A stretch of 64,000 bases of DNA from assembly GCA_001939145.1 (NCBI GenBank), contig LSRX01000857.1, positions 150,473-214,472 of the forward strand, in the 5' to 3' direction. Positions 20,566 through 31,000 of this stretch are shown here, in pieces. The notes below the pieces were generated by a model that was not told the origin of the DNA, ran no database searches, and saw only the letters and a program-made list of their open reading frames with translations. Made by a program: the position numbers and the translations under genes. Source of the stretch: Symbiodinium microadriaticum. Its lineage: Eukaryota > Sar > Dinophyceae > Suessiales > Symbiodiniaceae. How positions within the stretch are numbered: position 1 is the stretch's first letter; each line of letters begins with the position of its first letter.

Positions 20566-21324
20566 TAGGTTTAGGGATCTTTAAGTTTGGCGTTGAGGAT
20601 GCTGGGGGCTATTGGGCTTACGATGTGGCCTTGAGTTGGGACAGAGCAGTGGAGTCACGACTTCCGGGGGTCTCAGACATTTGGTTCGATGGGTGGGGCT
20701 TTTTTGTGTGAAGGGGCTAGGGTTGAAGGTTTAGGGGTTGAGGGTTGAGGATTTAGTGTGAAAGGCTATCTTTTTTGATGCATCTTGACTGTTGAGGTTG
20801 CTTTGAGGTTCGCCATCTCAACGCCATGTCAGCTGCCAAAGCGTGATAATGGACTCAGTCCCAACATCATTGTCGGAGACTGCCACTAAGTGAGAAGACT
20901 GGTGTTAATTCTTTGGGGAACCATGCCCGGGGTCCATGTTTTGCTTTCTGCACAGTACTGATATCAAGATCTCATTCTCAGCATCGGTCCATGCAATAGC
21001 TGCATCGCCTCTGCTTCTCGGAAAGCAAAGCTCGGTTGTGACATGCAGCAGTCTGAGTGAAGGTAGCATATTGGTCTGTGCGCATGTATATTTGTATGTA
21101 TGTATATCCGGACCCATTCCATGCGAGTTTGTGCCGGTTGAGACCTCATCCCGCTTTTCCGCCTGCTCCGAAGCACAGAATCCCTATACCCTCGAAATGT
21201 GTCTGTGGACCACATGCCACGAAAACGTAGCCAAGAAACTCTCTTCATGTTTTGCTCTACCTTCCAAGGAGTAAATCAGATGTTAGGGCTTAGGGTTTAG
21301 AGGTTTAGGGTTTAGGGGTAGATC

Positions 21325-21555
21325 TTGAGAGCTTCGAAATCGTTCAAGGAATTACACCTACGCGACATCCTGCTAGTACCGATCGATTGGGCCCTTTTCA
21401 GACACCCATTCTACTCCGCGTCCTACAACAGGATAACCCTATCCGACATCTCAAGCTCTTGGCAGGACTTGGCTGCGCTAATCGCTGAGAACTTGCGCCT
21501 TAAGGAGGAGCTGTTGAAGTGCCCTGGCTGCCTCCTACGAGACCCAATTCTATAG
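21325..21555 (+). CDS. open frame with coiled-coil-like segment
   Basis: The frame is open without an ATG head and contains FKELHLRDILLVPIDWALFR and WQDLAALIAENLRLKEELLK before CPGCLLRDPIL and a stop. The second piece has heptad-like leucine spacing (possible coiled coil) followed by a CxxC. No family is recognised. Telomere-like DNA lies just upstream (21280-21320), so an intron end is plausible. Confidence 0.3.
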   Translation: MRASKSFKELHLRDILLVPIDWALFRHPFYSASYNRITLSDISSSWQDLAALIAENLRLKEELLKCPGCLLRDPIL

Positions 21556-22140
21556 GGTCCATGTACCCGTGGAGTATAGACTTAGCCCTTAAACGGGGTC
21601 CTTACATAGTTACGTCATGGGCAGAGTATGTGATATCATACCGCCCGATAAATCACACCATGAAACACTTGAGAATTCTGCTCCTGTTATGAAGCCTATC
21701 ACATAGCGCAGATCCACAGGGAGGCCCTTATGACTGCTGCTTCACCCTGAGGTTCTGGCAATCTGGTAGGGTCTAGGGTTTTGGGGGACGAAAGTTCCTG
21801 TCCGGGTTCGGTTTAGGGTTTAGGGTTTAGGGTGAAATGAAACCGGCACTCAGGTGAGTCCGGAGCCGTTCAGTGTTTAGCCTTTTGCCCCTTTTTTTCC
21901 TTTGGGGTTCCCCTATCAAAACCAAACAGTAGGAGAAATGGTACCCTTATCTTTAAGGCCTAATGGGGAACCTAGTTAGGGTATAAGGGTTCAGGGTAAT
22001 GCAGGAACCTGATCAAGAATCTCTAGCCCTATAACTCCCAATATTTTAGGATTCATCGTAAGAACCCAATAGAGACCCAGGGCCTCTTAATCAGGTTCCC
22101 TTATTATTCTTAGGGTTTAGGGTTTAGGGTTAGGAATCCA

Positions 22141-22272
22141 GAAGCCGAGACCTACAAACCCTCCATGCAACGTCGAAGGCTCTCGAAGGAGGGTTATACC
22201 CTCTCCAAGCCGACGGGCGACGCTCCGTCGTCAGTCTACAGCACCGCAGCTGAATATCGGAGCTTCGGATAA
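22141..22272 (+). CDS. probable terminal exon, unknown protein
   Basis: Just inside a TCCAG acceptor the frame reads EAETYKPSMQRRRLSKEGYT, then LSKPTGDAPSSVYSTAAEYR and a TAA. Third positions are G or C in about 29 of 43 codons. Serine, tyrosine and proline are abundant, as in a disordered C-terminal tail. Telomere-like DNA precedes it. The protein is not recognised. Confidence 0.3.
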   Translation, partial: EAETYKPSMQRRRLSKEGYTLSKPTGDAPSSVYSTAAEYRSFG

Positions 22273-22497
22273 GAAGGGCTGCAGGTTTTCGGGTCTAGGT
22301 AGCAGGGGATCCCTGTAGCAAGAGCTTCGAACCTTAGGAGCTGAAGGTAGTATGGTCATGAGGACGACGGCGACGACGACGATGATGATGATGGTGATGG
22401 CAACTCTGCTGATGGCATGGTGCTCATGAGGATGGTGCTGATGATTACGATGATGATGCGGCTGCATACTTGTCATTTGTCGCATTGATGCCCACGG

Positions 22498-23209
22498 ATG
22501 ACCGATCGTAGTGGCTGGTCGAATCCAATTGGGATTGTCGTGAACCTCCGAAACCCCAGCGCGCCTGCGGCTGCAAGTATACGAGTTCGGGACGTACTCA
22601 ACCCCCAACTTGAGTTGACATCGCCAAGATTGTGCACACGTGAGCCATTCATGCTGCGAACAAAACATTTGTACTACTTGCGCCACGCTGCGCCGGTGCG
22701 CTTGCGCGTGCGCGCCAAGCCGTGCTGCTCATGCCGCCAACAATGCATTCACACTTCCGCGTCTGCAACAGACTCCTATGTTTATCCAGTCTGCCTTGAG
22801 AGGAGGTTAACCGTGTCATCCTGTCTACTTGCGGAACCGCAAATTCAAGTGTTTGTTCATTATTCTGATGATCGGGCGCTTGCTTAAATGATTGCGGTGT
22901 GTAAGCAGCAACAGCCCACATGTTCCCGCGAAATGCACAAGCCTAATCCGGGCACAGCGAATGCACGTGGACTTATCAAGCATGGCTGTCCAAGTTCTTC
23001 AACTTCGGAAAGACCAGCTGACTAGCTTTCGCGTTGCAGGAAATGTTCATCAGGCTCTTCGGTCCAAATTCGACCTGTCAAAAGTGTCCAAGTGCATCTG
23101 CATGATTCGGATGGTCTTTCATGTTGAGTATATCGCATTCGTGAGTTGTACCCGACGGCGATGGATGTCCATGTTTGGTATGGAAGACCGTCGTGCCAAG
23201 AGTGATTGA
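22498..23209 (+). CDS. two consecutive open frames, unknown
   Basis: 22498-22887 (MTDRSGWSNPIGIVVNLRNP at its start) and 22892-23209 (containing MAVQVLQLRKDQLTSFRVAG and HQALRSKFDLSKVSKCICMI) are unusually long for this window. Both strands are open in parts of this region, and there is no conserved motif. GACGAC/GATGATG low-complexity DNA at 22360-22460 precedes them. Confidence 0.22.
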
Positions 23210-23295
23210 GGCTAATGCATACCTCGTTCATTGCAGAAGCTTTCGGTTTAGGACCGTGGAAGCCCCGTGCCTGACAGTGCTTAACATGCTTCATA

Positions 23296-24392
23296 GGGTT
23301 TTAGGGTTTAGGGTTTAGGGTTTCATATTTTGGGAGCTTACAGCTCGTGTGCATCCACGATGCTTCCAACATGCAGACCCTTCTTTGGCAAGACCTTGAA
23401 CCCCCAAACCCGAAGAAGGTCCCCAAAACAGCATAAAAGCCCTAAAAACCCGAGCAGATTCGCTAAGTTGCGGCTGCAGGGTCTGAAGGCTCGAGCTCCC
23501 AGAGCCCCGCAACTGCGCTCCAGATCCCAGGCCGTCTTGGCGCAAACTTGAAACCATTCAAAACACCCCTGAGCTTAACTAAAGAGGGTTTAGGGTTCAG
23601 GGTTTAGGTTTAGGGGGTTTAGGTTTAGGGCCCTGAGCCCTAAACTGCACCCTTAAACTAGTCATACCCCCTGGGACCTCCAGCCATTGAGGACCGCCCT
23701 GGCAGTCCCAGGCGAGGGAGGCTGCACAGGCCTGGGATGTAGGGTTTAGGGTTTAGGGGTTTAGGGTTGAGGGTTGTAGGGTTCTTATGCGTATGCAGAT
23801 CTCCGGTTCAGGAGCCTTTGGGATTTTAGGTGGGTTAAAACCCCTATGAGCCCTACACCCAGCCACCGCGGTGCTGAGCAAACTTGCATCCCAAAAAAAT
23901 CCCAGGCTTTGGTAGCAAACTTTGGGTCTGGAGCTTTACGCAGTTAGAGCCTGGGGTGTTTTCGGCTTCGAGCCCTTAGCATCCCTGCGCCCAAAAGCGC
24001 CGCAGCGGACATGGGCCTGCGAGGCCACGCTACGGCCAAAACCGTCACAGAGCCAGGCAGGAGGGATTTGCTCAGAGCTCTTCGTGCTTGAGCCTGGTAG
24101 CATCCGGAAGCCCAACACCTAAACCCGAAATCCGTGAAACCCTACAGCTGATGGGAATTATGAAAGCTGCAGGGATTGGCAAGTAATGGGGTCGTCACCT
24201 CAGCCTCGGAGATGATGTTGCCCTGAAGTCCGCGCTGGCCGTAGAGTCCTCGGAAGGTGGGGTGTTTGGACCCCTCAGAGGAGGCCGTAAACCCCCACAC
24301 CTCCAAAATTCTAACCCCAACCCTTGAACCCCAAAAGCTGAACCCCAAATCCTAAACCTCTCTACCTATAGTAATTTGAACCTTAAACTCTT
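23296..24392. other. telomere-like patches with weak islands
   Basis: TTTAGGG at 23295-23325, 23588-23630 and 23740-23780. Islands after TTACAG (about 23343-23436, LVCIHDASNMQTLLWQDLEP) and after CTGCAG (about 23487-23550) are open on the plus strand, without a recognised motif. Confidence 0.3.
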
Positions 24393-26278
24393 CGTGGGCT
24401 TTGCTCAAAACTCGTGGGCTTTGCTCAAAACTCGTGGGCTTTTGCTCAAAACTCGTGGGCTTTGCTCAAAACTCGTGGGCTTTGCTCAAAACTCGTGGGC
24501 TTTGCTCAAAACTCGTGGGCACTTTGCTCAAAACTCGTGGGCTTTGCTCAAAACTCGTGGGCTTTGCTCAAAACTCGTGGCACTTTGCTCAAAACTCGTG
24601 GGCTTTGCTCAAAACTCGTGGCACTTTGCTCAAAACTCGTGGGCTTTGCTCAAAACTCGTGGCACTTTGCTCAAAACTCGTGGGCTTTGCTCAAAACTCG
24701 TGGCACTTTGCTCAAAACTCGTGGGCTTTGCTCAAAACTCGTGGCACTTTGCTCAAAACTCGTGGGCTTTGCTCAAAACTCGTGGCACTTTGCTCAAAAC
24801 TCGTGGGCTTTGCTCAAAACTCGTGGCACTTTGCTCAAAACTCGTGGGCTTTGCTCAAAACTCGTGGCACTTTGCTCAAAACTCGTGGGCTTTGCTCAAA
24901 ACTCGTGGCACTTTGCTCAAAACTCGTGGGCTTTGCTCAAAACTCGTGGCACTTTGCTCAAAACTCGTGGGCTTTGCTCAAAACTCGTGGCACTTTGCTC
25001 AAAACTCGTGGGCTTTGCTCAAAACTCGTGGCACTTTGCTCAAAACTCGTGGGCTTTGCTCAAAACTCGTGGCACTTTGCTCAAAACTCGTGGGCTTTGC
25101 TCAAAACTCGTGGCACTTTGCTCAAAACTCGTGGGCTTTGCTCAAAACTCGTGGCACTTTGCTCAAAACTCGTGGGCTTTGCTCAAAACTCGTGGCACTT
25201 TGCTCAAAACTCGTGGGCTTTGCTCAAAACTCGTGGCACTTTGCTCAAAACTCGTGGGCTTTGCTCAAAACTCGTGGCACTTTGCTCAAAACTCGTGGGC
25301 TTTGCTCAAAACTCGTGGCACTTTGCTCAAAACTCGTGGGCTTTGCTCAAAACTCGTGGCACTTTGCTCAAAACTCGTGGGCTTTGCTCAAAACTCGTGG
25401 CACTTTGCTCAAAACTCGTGGGCTTTGCTCAAAACTCGTGGCACTTTGCTCAAAACTCGTGGGCTTTGCTCAAAACTCGTGGCACTTTGCTCAAAACTCG
25501 TGGGCTTTGCTCAAAACTCGTGGCACTTTGCTCAAAACTCGTGGGCTTTGCTCAAAACTCGTGGCACTTTGCTCAAAACTCGTGGGCTTTGCTCAAAACT
25601 CGTGGCACTTTGCTCAAAACTCGTGGGCTTTGCTCAAAACTCGTGGCACTTTGCTCAAAACTCGTGGGCTTTGCTCAAAACTCGTGGCACTTTGCTCAAA
25701 ACTCGTGGGCTTTGCTCAAAACTCGTGGCACTTTGCTCAAAACTCGTGGGCTTTGCTCAAAACTCGTGGCACTTTGCTCAAAACTCGTGGGCTTTGCTCA
25801 AAACTCGTGGCACTTTGCTCAAAACTCGTGGGCTTTGCTCAAAACTCGTGGCACTTTGCTCAAAACTCGTGGGCTTTGCTCAAAACTCGTGGCACTTTGC
25901 TCAAAACTCGTGGGCTTTGCTCAAAACTCGTGGCACTTTGCTCAAAACTCGTGGGCTTTGCTCAAAACTCGTGGCACTTTGCTCAAAACTCGTGGGCTTT
26001 GCTCAAAACTCGTGGCACTTTGCTCAAAACTCGTGGGCTTTGCTCAAAACTCGTGGCACTTTGCTCAAAACTCGTGGGCTTTGCTCAAAACTCGTGGCAC
26101 TTTGCTCAAAACTCGTGGGCTTTGCTCAAAACTCGTGGCACTTTGCTCAAAACTCGTGGGCTTTGCTCAAAACTCGTGGCACTTTGCTCAAAACTCGTGG
26201 GCTTTGCTCAAAACTCGTGGCACTTTGCTCAAAACTCGTGGGCTTTGCTCAAAACTCGTGGCACTTTGCTCAAAACTC
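24393..26278. repeat. 41-bp higher-order satellite
   Basis: The basic unit is GGGCTTTGCTCAAAACTCGT (20 bp). The first six or so copies are in simple tandem (24393-24520). After that a 20-bp unit alternates with a 21-bp unit that starts GGCACTTTGCTC, making a 41-bp unit repeated about 40 times with essentially no sequence divergence. All three plus-strand frames are open across the array because the unit has no stop in any frame, so the three 635-643-codon frames are not evidence of a protein. The array ends at a single N. Confidence 0.98.
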
Positions 26279-26360
26279 NAGGGCTCAGGGCTGTGGGCTG
26301 GCTTTAGGGTTTAGGATTTAGGGCTCAGGGCTGTGGGCTGGCTTTAGAGTTTAGGAGGTC
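26279..26360. repeat. single N, then a duplicated 40-bp segment
   Basis: An N at 26279 joins the satellite to two copies (26281 and 26321) of GGGCTCAGGGCTGTGGGCTG plus GCTTTAG-type telomere-like DNA. Confidence 0.85.
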
Positions 26361-26752
26361 ATGTCTCAGCAGGGAACATTCTAGGCGTTGTGTGTTTCAC
26401 CAAAACGAAGATGTCACATGGTGCTATAGCGAAGAGTCTGTGAAACGGCAACAGATGGCTCAAGAGAGAGCCACTAAAACGATAGCGTCTTAAAGTCTTT
26501 CATTTTTGGGTGGAGACCTGCTTCGTGGACTCGATAAGCGTGATAATTTGTGAACGGCCGCTGTGATGTTAAAAAAACTTTCTATTTCTCTATGTTATGG
26601 GATTCTGAGGGTGGGTGGGTGTTCTATCCAAGCCACGAATGCAACCTGTCTTTAAAACTGCTCGACCCGGAGCTGCTGAACCCCAAACCCTAAACCCTAA
26701 GCCCTGAACCCTAACACCTTGAACACTCTAAATCCCATCCTGAAACCCATAA
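26361..26752. other. unique DNA, no gene supported
   Basis: One plus-strand frame (about 26386-26477, containing HQNEDVTWCYSEESVKRQQM) is open but has low third-position GC and no motif. CCCTAAA occurs near 26690. Confidence 0.3.
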
Positions 26753-26859
26753 GGGGAGTTCTCTAAATTAGGGTCCCCTTTTTAGGTCCCCAAATGTAGT
26801 ACGGCACCCTTATATAAAAACAAGACCCCAAAAGGGACCCTACTTTAGAGAACTACCCC
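26753..26859. mobile_element. short TIR element, family C copy
   Basis: GGGGAGTTCTCTAAATTAGG at the left pairs with the inverted right end CCTACTTTAGAGAACTACCC. ATAA is present directly outside both ends, a possible target duplication. The interior has GTACGGCACCCTTAT. This is the best-preserved family C copy. Confidence 0.8.
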
Positions 26860-27053
26860 ATAAGGCCTCGAGCCCCAACAGTTCCTGAAAGCCTGAAAGC
26901 CCTGAGCCCCAAAGCTTCGAAAAGCCCTCCAAAAAAGGCCCTGAACCCCAAAGGTCCCCCCAAAAAAGGCCCCTAAAGCCCTAAAGTCAAGCCTCAAATT
27001 TAATCCTCGAGGCTCGAGCACTTACTTGGAGGACCAGACAAGGTCATCAGTAC

Positions 27054-27370
27054 CTGACTTGGGGCTTGAAGTAGCTTTTTGAAACTATTCATGACCATAC
27101 TTGTTGTGAGGCCACCAGAGTCCTTCAAGTAGCGATTTATCCCTGCAGCCCTCAAATTGTAGAAGCAAGAAAACAAAGCAAACCACTCCAACCCCCAAAA
27201 ACCTGCAAAAAGGTTTTAAGCCAGAAAAAAAGGGAGAGAACAACAATTGAAGATGGATCCCTAAACCCTAAACCCCAAAGTGGGGAGGGCCCCTGAATCC
27301 CCGTGGACTTCTCCGATGCCTCTTTTTGCGAAGGGGCCGATTCGGTGGGCACCACCAGCCAAAGCCTCAT
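27054..27370 (-). CDS. two-exon minus-strand gene fragment, unknown
   Basis: On the minus strand, ATG at 27370 opens MRLWLVVPTESAPSQKEASE, ending near STGIQ at about 27293 (third positions G/C in 20 of 26 codons). A pyrimidine-rich stretch then leads to GGCTGCAG and a second exon at 27142-27054 reading INRYLKDSGGLTTSMVMNSF, then KKLLQAPSQ before CAG/GTACTG. Start codon, codon bias and clean acceptor and donor together make this one of the better minor gene candidates. The first donor is not certain. The short hydrophobic start (LWLVV) is not a convincing signal peptide. No family is recognised. Confidence 0.35.
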
Positions 27371-27633
27371 TTGCTTTAGAGGGTTTTCGGGGTTGAGGGC
27401 TTAGGGGGTCGAGCTTAGGGTTTAGAGTTTATGGATGTCACGTTTTAGAGTTTAGTATGGAGCAGTGGAGTACAAAGGTATCATATGCTTTTTCGGAGTC
27501 AAACTTTAGGGATTTGGATTCAGACGGGTCTGGGTCTGTCTTGGTTGTTGTTTGCAGGGGGGGGGGGTCGCAAATGTCCGGAAGGAGGGGTGTTCGCCTT
27601 GAGCGAAACACTCTTTCCCTCGAAACATAGGTA

Positions 27634-27745
27634 AGAGCCCAATACCCCTTAACTAAGGAATATACCTTGAATTATAGGGGTCTTAATATTATGATTTAAG
27701 GCATATTCTTTAACTCTTTAACTAAGGGGTACTGGGCTCTCTGGG
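27634..27745. mobile_element. short TIR element, family A copy 1
   Basis: AGAGCCCAATACCCCTTAAC pairs with the inverted right end GGTACTGGGCTCTCTGGG. The left end lacks the outermost CCCAG. TA lies outside both ends. The centre TATAGGGGTCTTAATATTAT is shared with copies 2 and 4. Confidence 0.85.
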
Positions 27746-28080
27746 TAGGTGCATGGAAGCACACCCCCCGAAGCATCTGCCGGGGTTTGAGGTGACTCTG
27801 ATCCTGAGACGTAACCCAGTGTTCAGAGTCGAGCATCTTGGAACCCGAAACCCCAAACCCCTAAACCCCAAAACCCTAAACCCCCTAAACCCTAAACCCC
27901 CAACCTTAAACCCTAAACCCTGGCCATAAACTTGGCCTGAAAGCCTCGACCCGAGACCTCCGACCGGATTCTGCGATGTATGACCGGCAGTGCGCATTGA
28001 CATGGAACCGCAGGTTGTGGGGTTTAGGGGTTTAGGGGCATGAGCAGGGATCAGATCCCAAGGTTCTGGGGTTAAGCCCA
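27746..28080. other. exon-like islands around telomere-like DNA
   Basis: From ATG at 27753 a plus-strand frame reads MEAHPPKHLPGFEVTLILRR, then enters CCCTAAA repeats at 27850. About 27964-28012 reads SAMYDRQCALTWNR before CGCAG/GTTG. No family is recognised. Confidence 0.25.
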
Positions 28081-28119
28081 TGAGCGGCTGCAGGAGGAGG
28101 AGCAGTAGTCGTAATGGTA

Positions 28120-28224
28120 GTAGGATTAGGAGTTGTATTAGGAGTACTATTAGGAGTAGTAGGAGTAGTAGGAGTAGTAGGAGTAGTAGGAGTAGTAGGG
28201 GTAGTAGGAGTAGAGGAGTAGTAG

Positions 28225-28302
<78 letters not shown>

Positions 28303-28308
28303 ATCGGA
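28120..28308. repeat. AGG/AGT triplet repeat ending in AGATCGGA
   Basis: GTAGTAGGA mosaic followed by a pure AGT run (28213-28300). The last eight bases before the gap, AGATCGGA, break the repeat and equal the start of the common Illumina adapter. Confidence 0.95.
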
Positions 28309-28803
28309 NNNNNNNNNNNNNNNNNNNNNNNNNNNNNNNNNNNNNNNNNNNNNNNNNNNNNNNNNNNNNNNNNNNNNNNNNNNNNNNNNNNNNNNNNNNN
28401 NNNNNNNNNNNNNNNNNNNNNNNNNNNNNNNNNNNNNNNNNNNNNNNNNNNNNNNNNNNNNNNNNNNNNNNNNNNNNNNNNNNNNNNNNNNNNNNNNNNN
28501 NNNNNNNNNNNNNNNNNNNNNNNNNNNNNNNNNNNNNNNNNNNNNNNNNNNNNNNNNNNNNNNNNNNNNNNNNNNNNNNNNNNNNNNNNNNNNNNNNNNN
28601 NNNNNNNNNNNNNNNNNNNNNNNNNNNNNNNNNNNNNNNNNNNNNNNNNNNNNNNNNNNNNNNNNNNNNNNNNNNNNNNNNNNNNNNNNNNNNNNNNNNN
28701 NNNNNNNNNNNNNNNNNNNNNNNNNNNNNNNNNNNNNNNNNNNNNNNNNNNNNNNNNNNNNNNNNNNNNNNNNNNNNNNNNNNNNNNNNNNNNNNNNNNN
28801 NNN
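28309..28803. other. assembly gap, 495 N
   Basis: Unresolved bases following an AGT microsatellite. Confidence 1.
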
Positions 28804-28879
28804 CCCCCCCAGAATCAGGAAAACCCACTGAAGAAGCGTGGTGTTTGCTCACCATCATCATATAAGATGGTCCGCCATC

Positions 28880-29087
28880 ACGAAAGTACTGTAAATACCG
28901 AGTAAAACGGCTCTTGTGGAGATATTGTTCGGGGTGTCTGTGTACCAATCACCCCCCACCCCCCCAATCCTCTGCCCAGGAAAACCAACAGAACCTACCC
29001 TCGAGACTTTGGCGAAAATCCTACTAAAACCACACGTTTGAGGCCCTGAAGTGAGGAGAAGCATGGCGTCAATTGTGGCACCGTCGG

Positions 29088-29145
<58 letters not shown>

Positions 29146-29420
29146 GCACCCCCCCTACCAACTACCCATGCTCTTAGCCATGTTAAGACAACATCCATTT
29201 TACTCGGTATTTACAGCACTTTCGTCATGTCCGATCATCATAAGGGGCCTCAAAATCGACTTGTCGAGTTTATAAACTCGGGCTCTTGATTTTGGACTTG
29301 ATTCTGGGGGGGGTGGGGTGGTAGGGGGGTGCGGAGGGATGTTGACGACAATGTTACGCAAACACACCAACAGTACCACCACAAGAGCCGTTTTACTCGG
29401 TATTTACAGTACTTTCGTCA
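28880..29420. repeat. inverted-repeat element carrying AGT microsatellites
   Basis: A 39-base segment at about 28880-28918 containing GTAAATACCGAGTAAAACGG is repeated perfectly in inverse orientation at about 29378-29416. A third, direct partial copy lies at 29200-29230. An (AGT)n tract (29091-29143) sits inside, and CACCCCCCCTACCAACTAC next to it recurs inverted beside the tract at 29567. It looks like several nested or rearranged copies of one element. Confidence 0.75.
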
Positions 29421-29520
29421 TGTCGGAGTTTGAGGTTTGGTGATGTTGGTGATGAAATGTGTTTGAGGTTTGGTGATGTTGGTGATGAAATGTGTTTGAG
29501 GTTTCGTGATGTTGGTAGTG
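29408..29520. repeat. tandem repeat, about 36 bp, three copies
   Basis: GTTTGAGGTTTGGTGATGTT followed by GGTGATGAAATGT recurs three times, the last copy diverged. Confidence 0.85.
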
Positions 29521-29566
29521 ATGATGTTGACGACCATGACGGAGTGTAGTTGGTAGGGGGGGTGGC

Positions 29567-29614
<48 letters not shown>

Positions 29615-29635
29615 CAGCACTAGTAGCAGTAGCAG
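29567..29635. repeat. (AGT)n then AGC/AGT microsatellite
   Basis: Continuous AGT from about 29567 to 29612, then AGCAGCACTAGTAGCAGTAGC. Confidence 0.95.
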
Positions 29636-29789
29636 CAGCTGCAGTTGCAGTCGTCGTCCTAAGGGAAGAAGAAGAGTAAGATAGATGTCACCCCCGGTAA
29701 GACCGCAAGCCGATGTAGAAAACACAATCCGGACAGTTAGCATTATGTATGAGAGTAGCCATAGCCACACGATCACAATCCGTGTCTGT

Positions 29790-29862
29790 AGAATAAACCC
29801 TAAACCCCTGAACCCTAAACCCCTAAACCCCTAAACACCTAAACCCTAAACCCTAAACCGAG
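29790..29862. repeat. CCCTAAA-type array
   Basis: About nine telomere-like units in one orientation. Confidence 0.9.
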
Positions 29863-29872
29863 GTAGTCAGCG

Positions 29873-30123
29873 CCCCGGAGCGGAGCAGCATATTGAGCAG
29901 GAAGCGGATCTGTTTGGTCTTCGGTGGCTCTTTGAATCGAGCGCGGCCTGTAGAGCCGCATGTGTACATGCGCTGTAGGGTTTTGAAGCTTTTGGGTCTG
30001 GGGTTTAGGGTTTAGGGCTTAAGAGGGGTTTCGGATTTCGTATTTAGGCTGTGGAGCGTCGAAGCTTGCAAGGATGTACGGATCAGGCTTTGCGGGTGTT
30101 GCAGCATGCTTTCTTCGGATTAC
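29873..30123 (+). CDS. two exon-like islands
   Basis: 29873-29965 reads PGAEQHIEQEADLFGLRWLF then ESSAACRAACVHAL and a stop. 30046-30123 after TATTTAG reads AVERRSLQGCTDQALRVLQH then AFFGLL before CTG/GTAGCA. TTTAGGG-type DNA (29970-30030) lies between. Moderately helical, with no recognised domain. Confidence 0.22.
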
Positions 30124-30159
30124 TGGTAGCAGCACTATATAGAAGCCTACACAATTACC

Positions 30160-30242
30160 AATATTATTCCTTAGGGCTCCTTTTTTATATTGATATTATA
30201 AAGGAGCCCAAAGACCCTATTCTAATTATTCAGGCCCCTACA
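30160..30242. mobile_element. family D-like inverted-repeat element
   Basis: GGGCTCCTTTTTTATATTG pairs with AAAGGAGCCC, and the right end CCTATTCTAATTATTCAGGC matches the family D terminus. Confidence 0.5.
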
Positions 30243-30338
30243 CTGGCATGTCTCGAGAATGCTTACCATGCTGGATGCCTGAAGCCGGCGCCCCGGCAGT
30301 CGTGCCACTTCGTAAAGGCAGCTTGCAGAACCCAGGAA

Positions 30339-30447
30339 CCCAGAGAGCCCAATACCCTTAAATAAGGAATATACCTTAAATTATAGGTGCCTCAATATTG
30401 TGATTTAAAGGTATATTCTTTAATTCAGGGGTATTGGGCTCTCTGGG
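30339..30447. mobile_element. short TIR element, family A copy 2
   Basis: Both terminal inverted repeats are intact: CCCAGAGAGCCCAATACCC at the left and the inverse at the right. AA lies directly outside both ends, a 2-bp duplication candidate. Confidence 0.9.
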
Positions 30448-30479
30448 AATATTTAAACAACCCCTATGCCTAGAATACA

Positions 30480-30830
30480 CTTGAGGCTCGAGGCTATGTG
30501 CTCATCCCGAAACATCGTCCTTTGAAGGCCTTACATACCGAAACCAGACGTCGACTGCATGGGAACCTGTGCGCTTGGGGAGGGCCGTCGTAAGCCTGTG
30601 GCCAAAAAGAAGCCTTGCAAACCTTCCCTATTCCCTCTGAACCGGAGCCTCCAAGCCCTAAACCCCTTATACCCCTTATAGAAGTTCTGCACAGCAAAAT
30701 ACCGGCTTTAATAAACGCAGCATACAAGCGCTTCGACACCTTTCCTCCTCGACGGCCCGTGACCAGGAACGGCGCCGTCTCAGCACCATCCTTGGGCCTA
30801 TCCTCAGGCAGCGCTCGAAGAGAGAGCTAA
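30480..30830 (+). CDS. exon with GTAAGC donor and a following open frame
   Basis: 30480-30589 reads LEARGYVLIPKHRPLKALHT then ETRRRLHGNLCAWGGP and meets CGTC/GTAAGCC. From about 30683, AKIPALINAAYKRFDTFPPR, then RPVTRNGAVSAPSLGLSSGS, runs to a stop at 30828-30830. The donor is canonical; codon bias is weak. Not recognised. Confidence 0.28.
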
Positions 30831-30904
30831 GGGCCCTCTCTGGGTTCCCATAAACCCCCAAAAAGCCCTAAACTCCAGGCTGCAAAGACGATTCTGCTTT
30901 AAAG

Positions 30905-31000
30905 AAACCTAAACCCTAAACCCGAAGCCCGAAAACCTAAACCCTAAGCCCTAAAACCTAAACCTAAACCCTAAACCCTAAACCCGAAGTTGTGGCTCTT
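30905..31000. repeat. CCCTAAA-type array
   Basis: About ten telomere-like units. TTTAGGG-like and TTTCGGG-like degenerate DNA continues in the other orientation to about 31240. Confidence 0.85.

Noticed and set aside
24393-26278. CRISPR-like look of the regular array
   Set aside because: There are no variable spacers; both parts of the unit are repeated without change, and the genome is eukaryotic.
24376-26321. Three overlapping plus-strand frames of 635-643 codons
   Set aside because: They exist only because the 41-bp satellite unit has no stop in any frame. Same peptide phrases in all three frames, so no evidence for a protein.
27722-28948. 408-codon minus-strand frame
   Set aside because: More than half is N and AGT repeat; the rest runs through CCCTAAA DNA.
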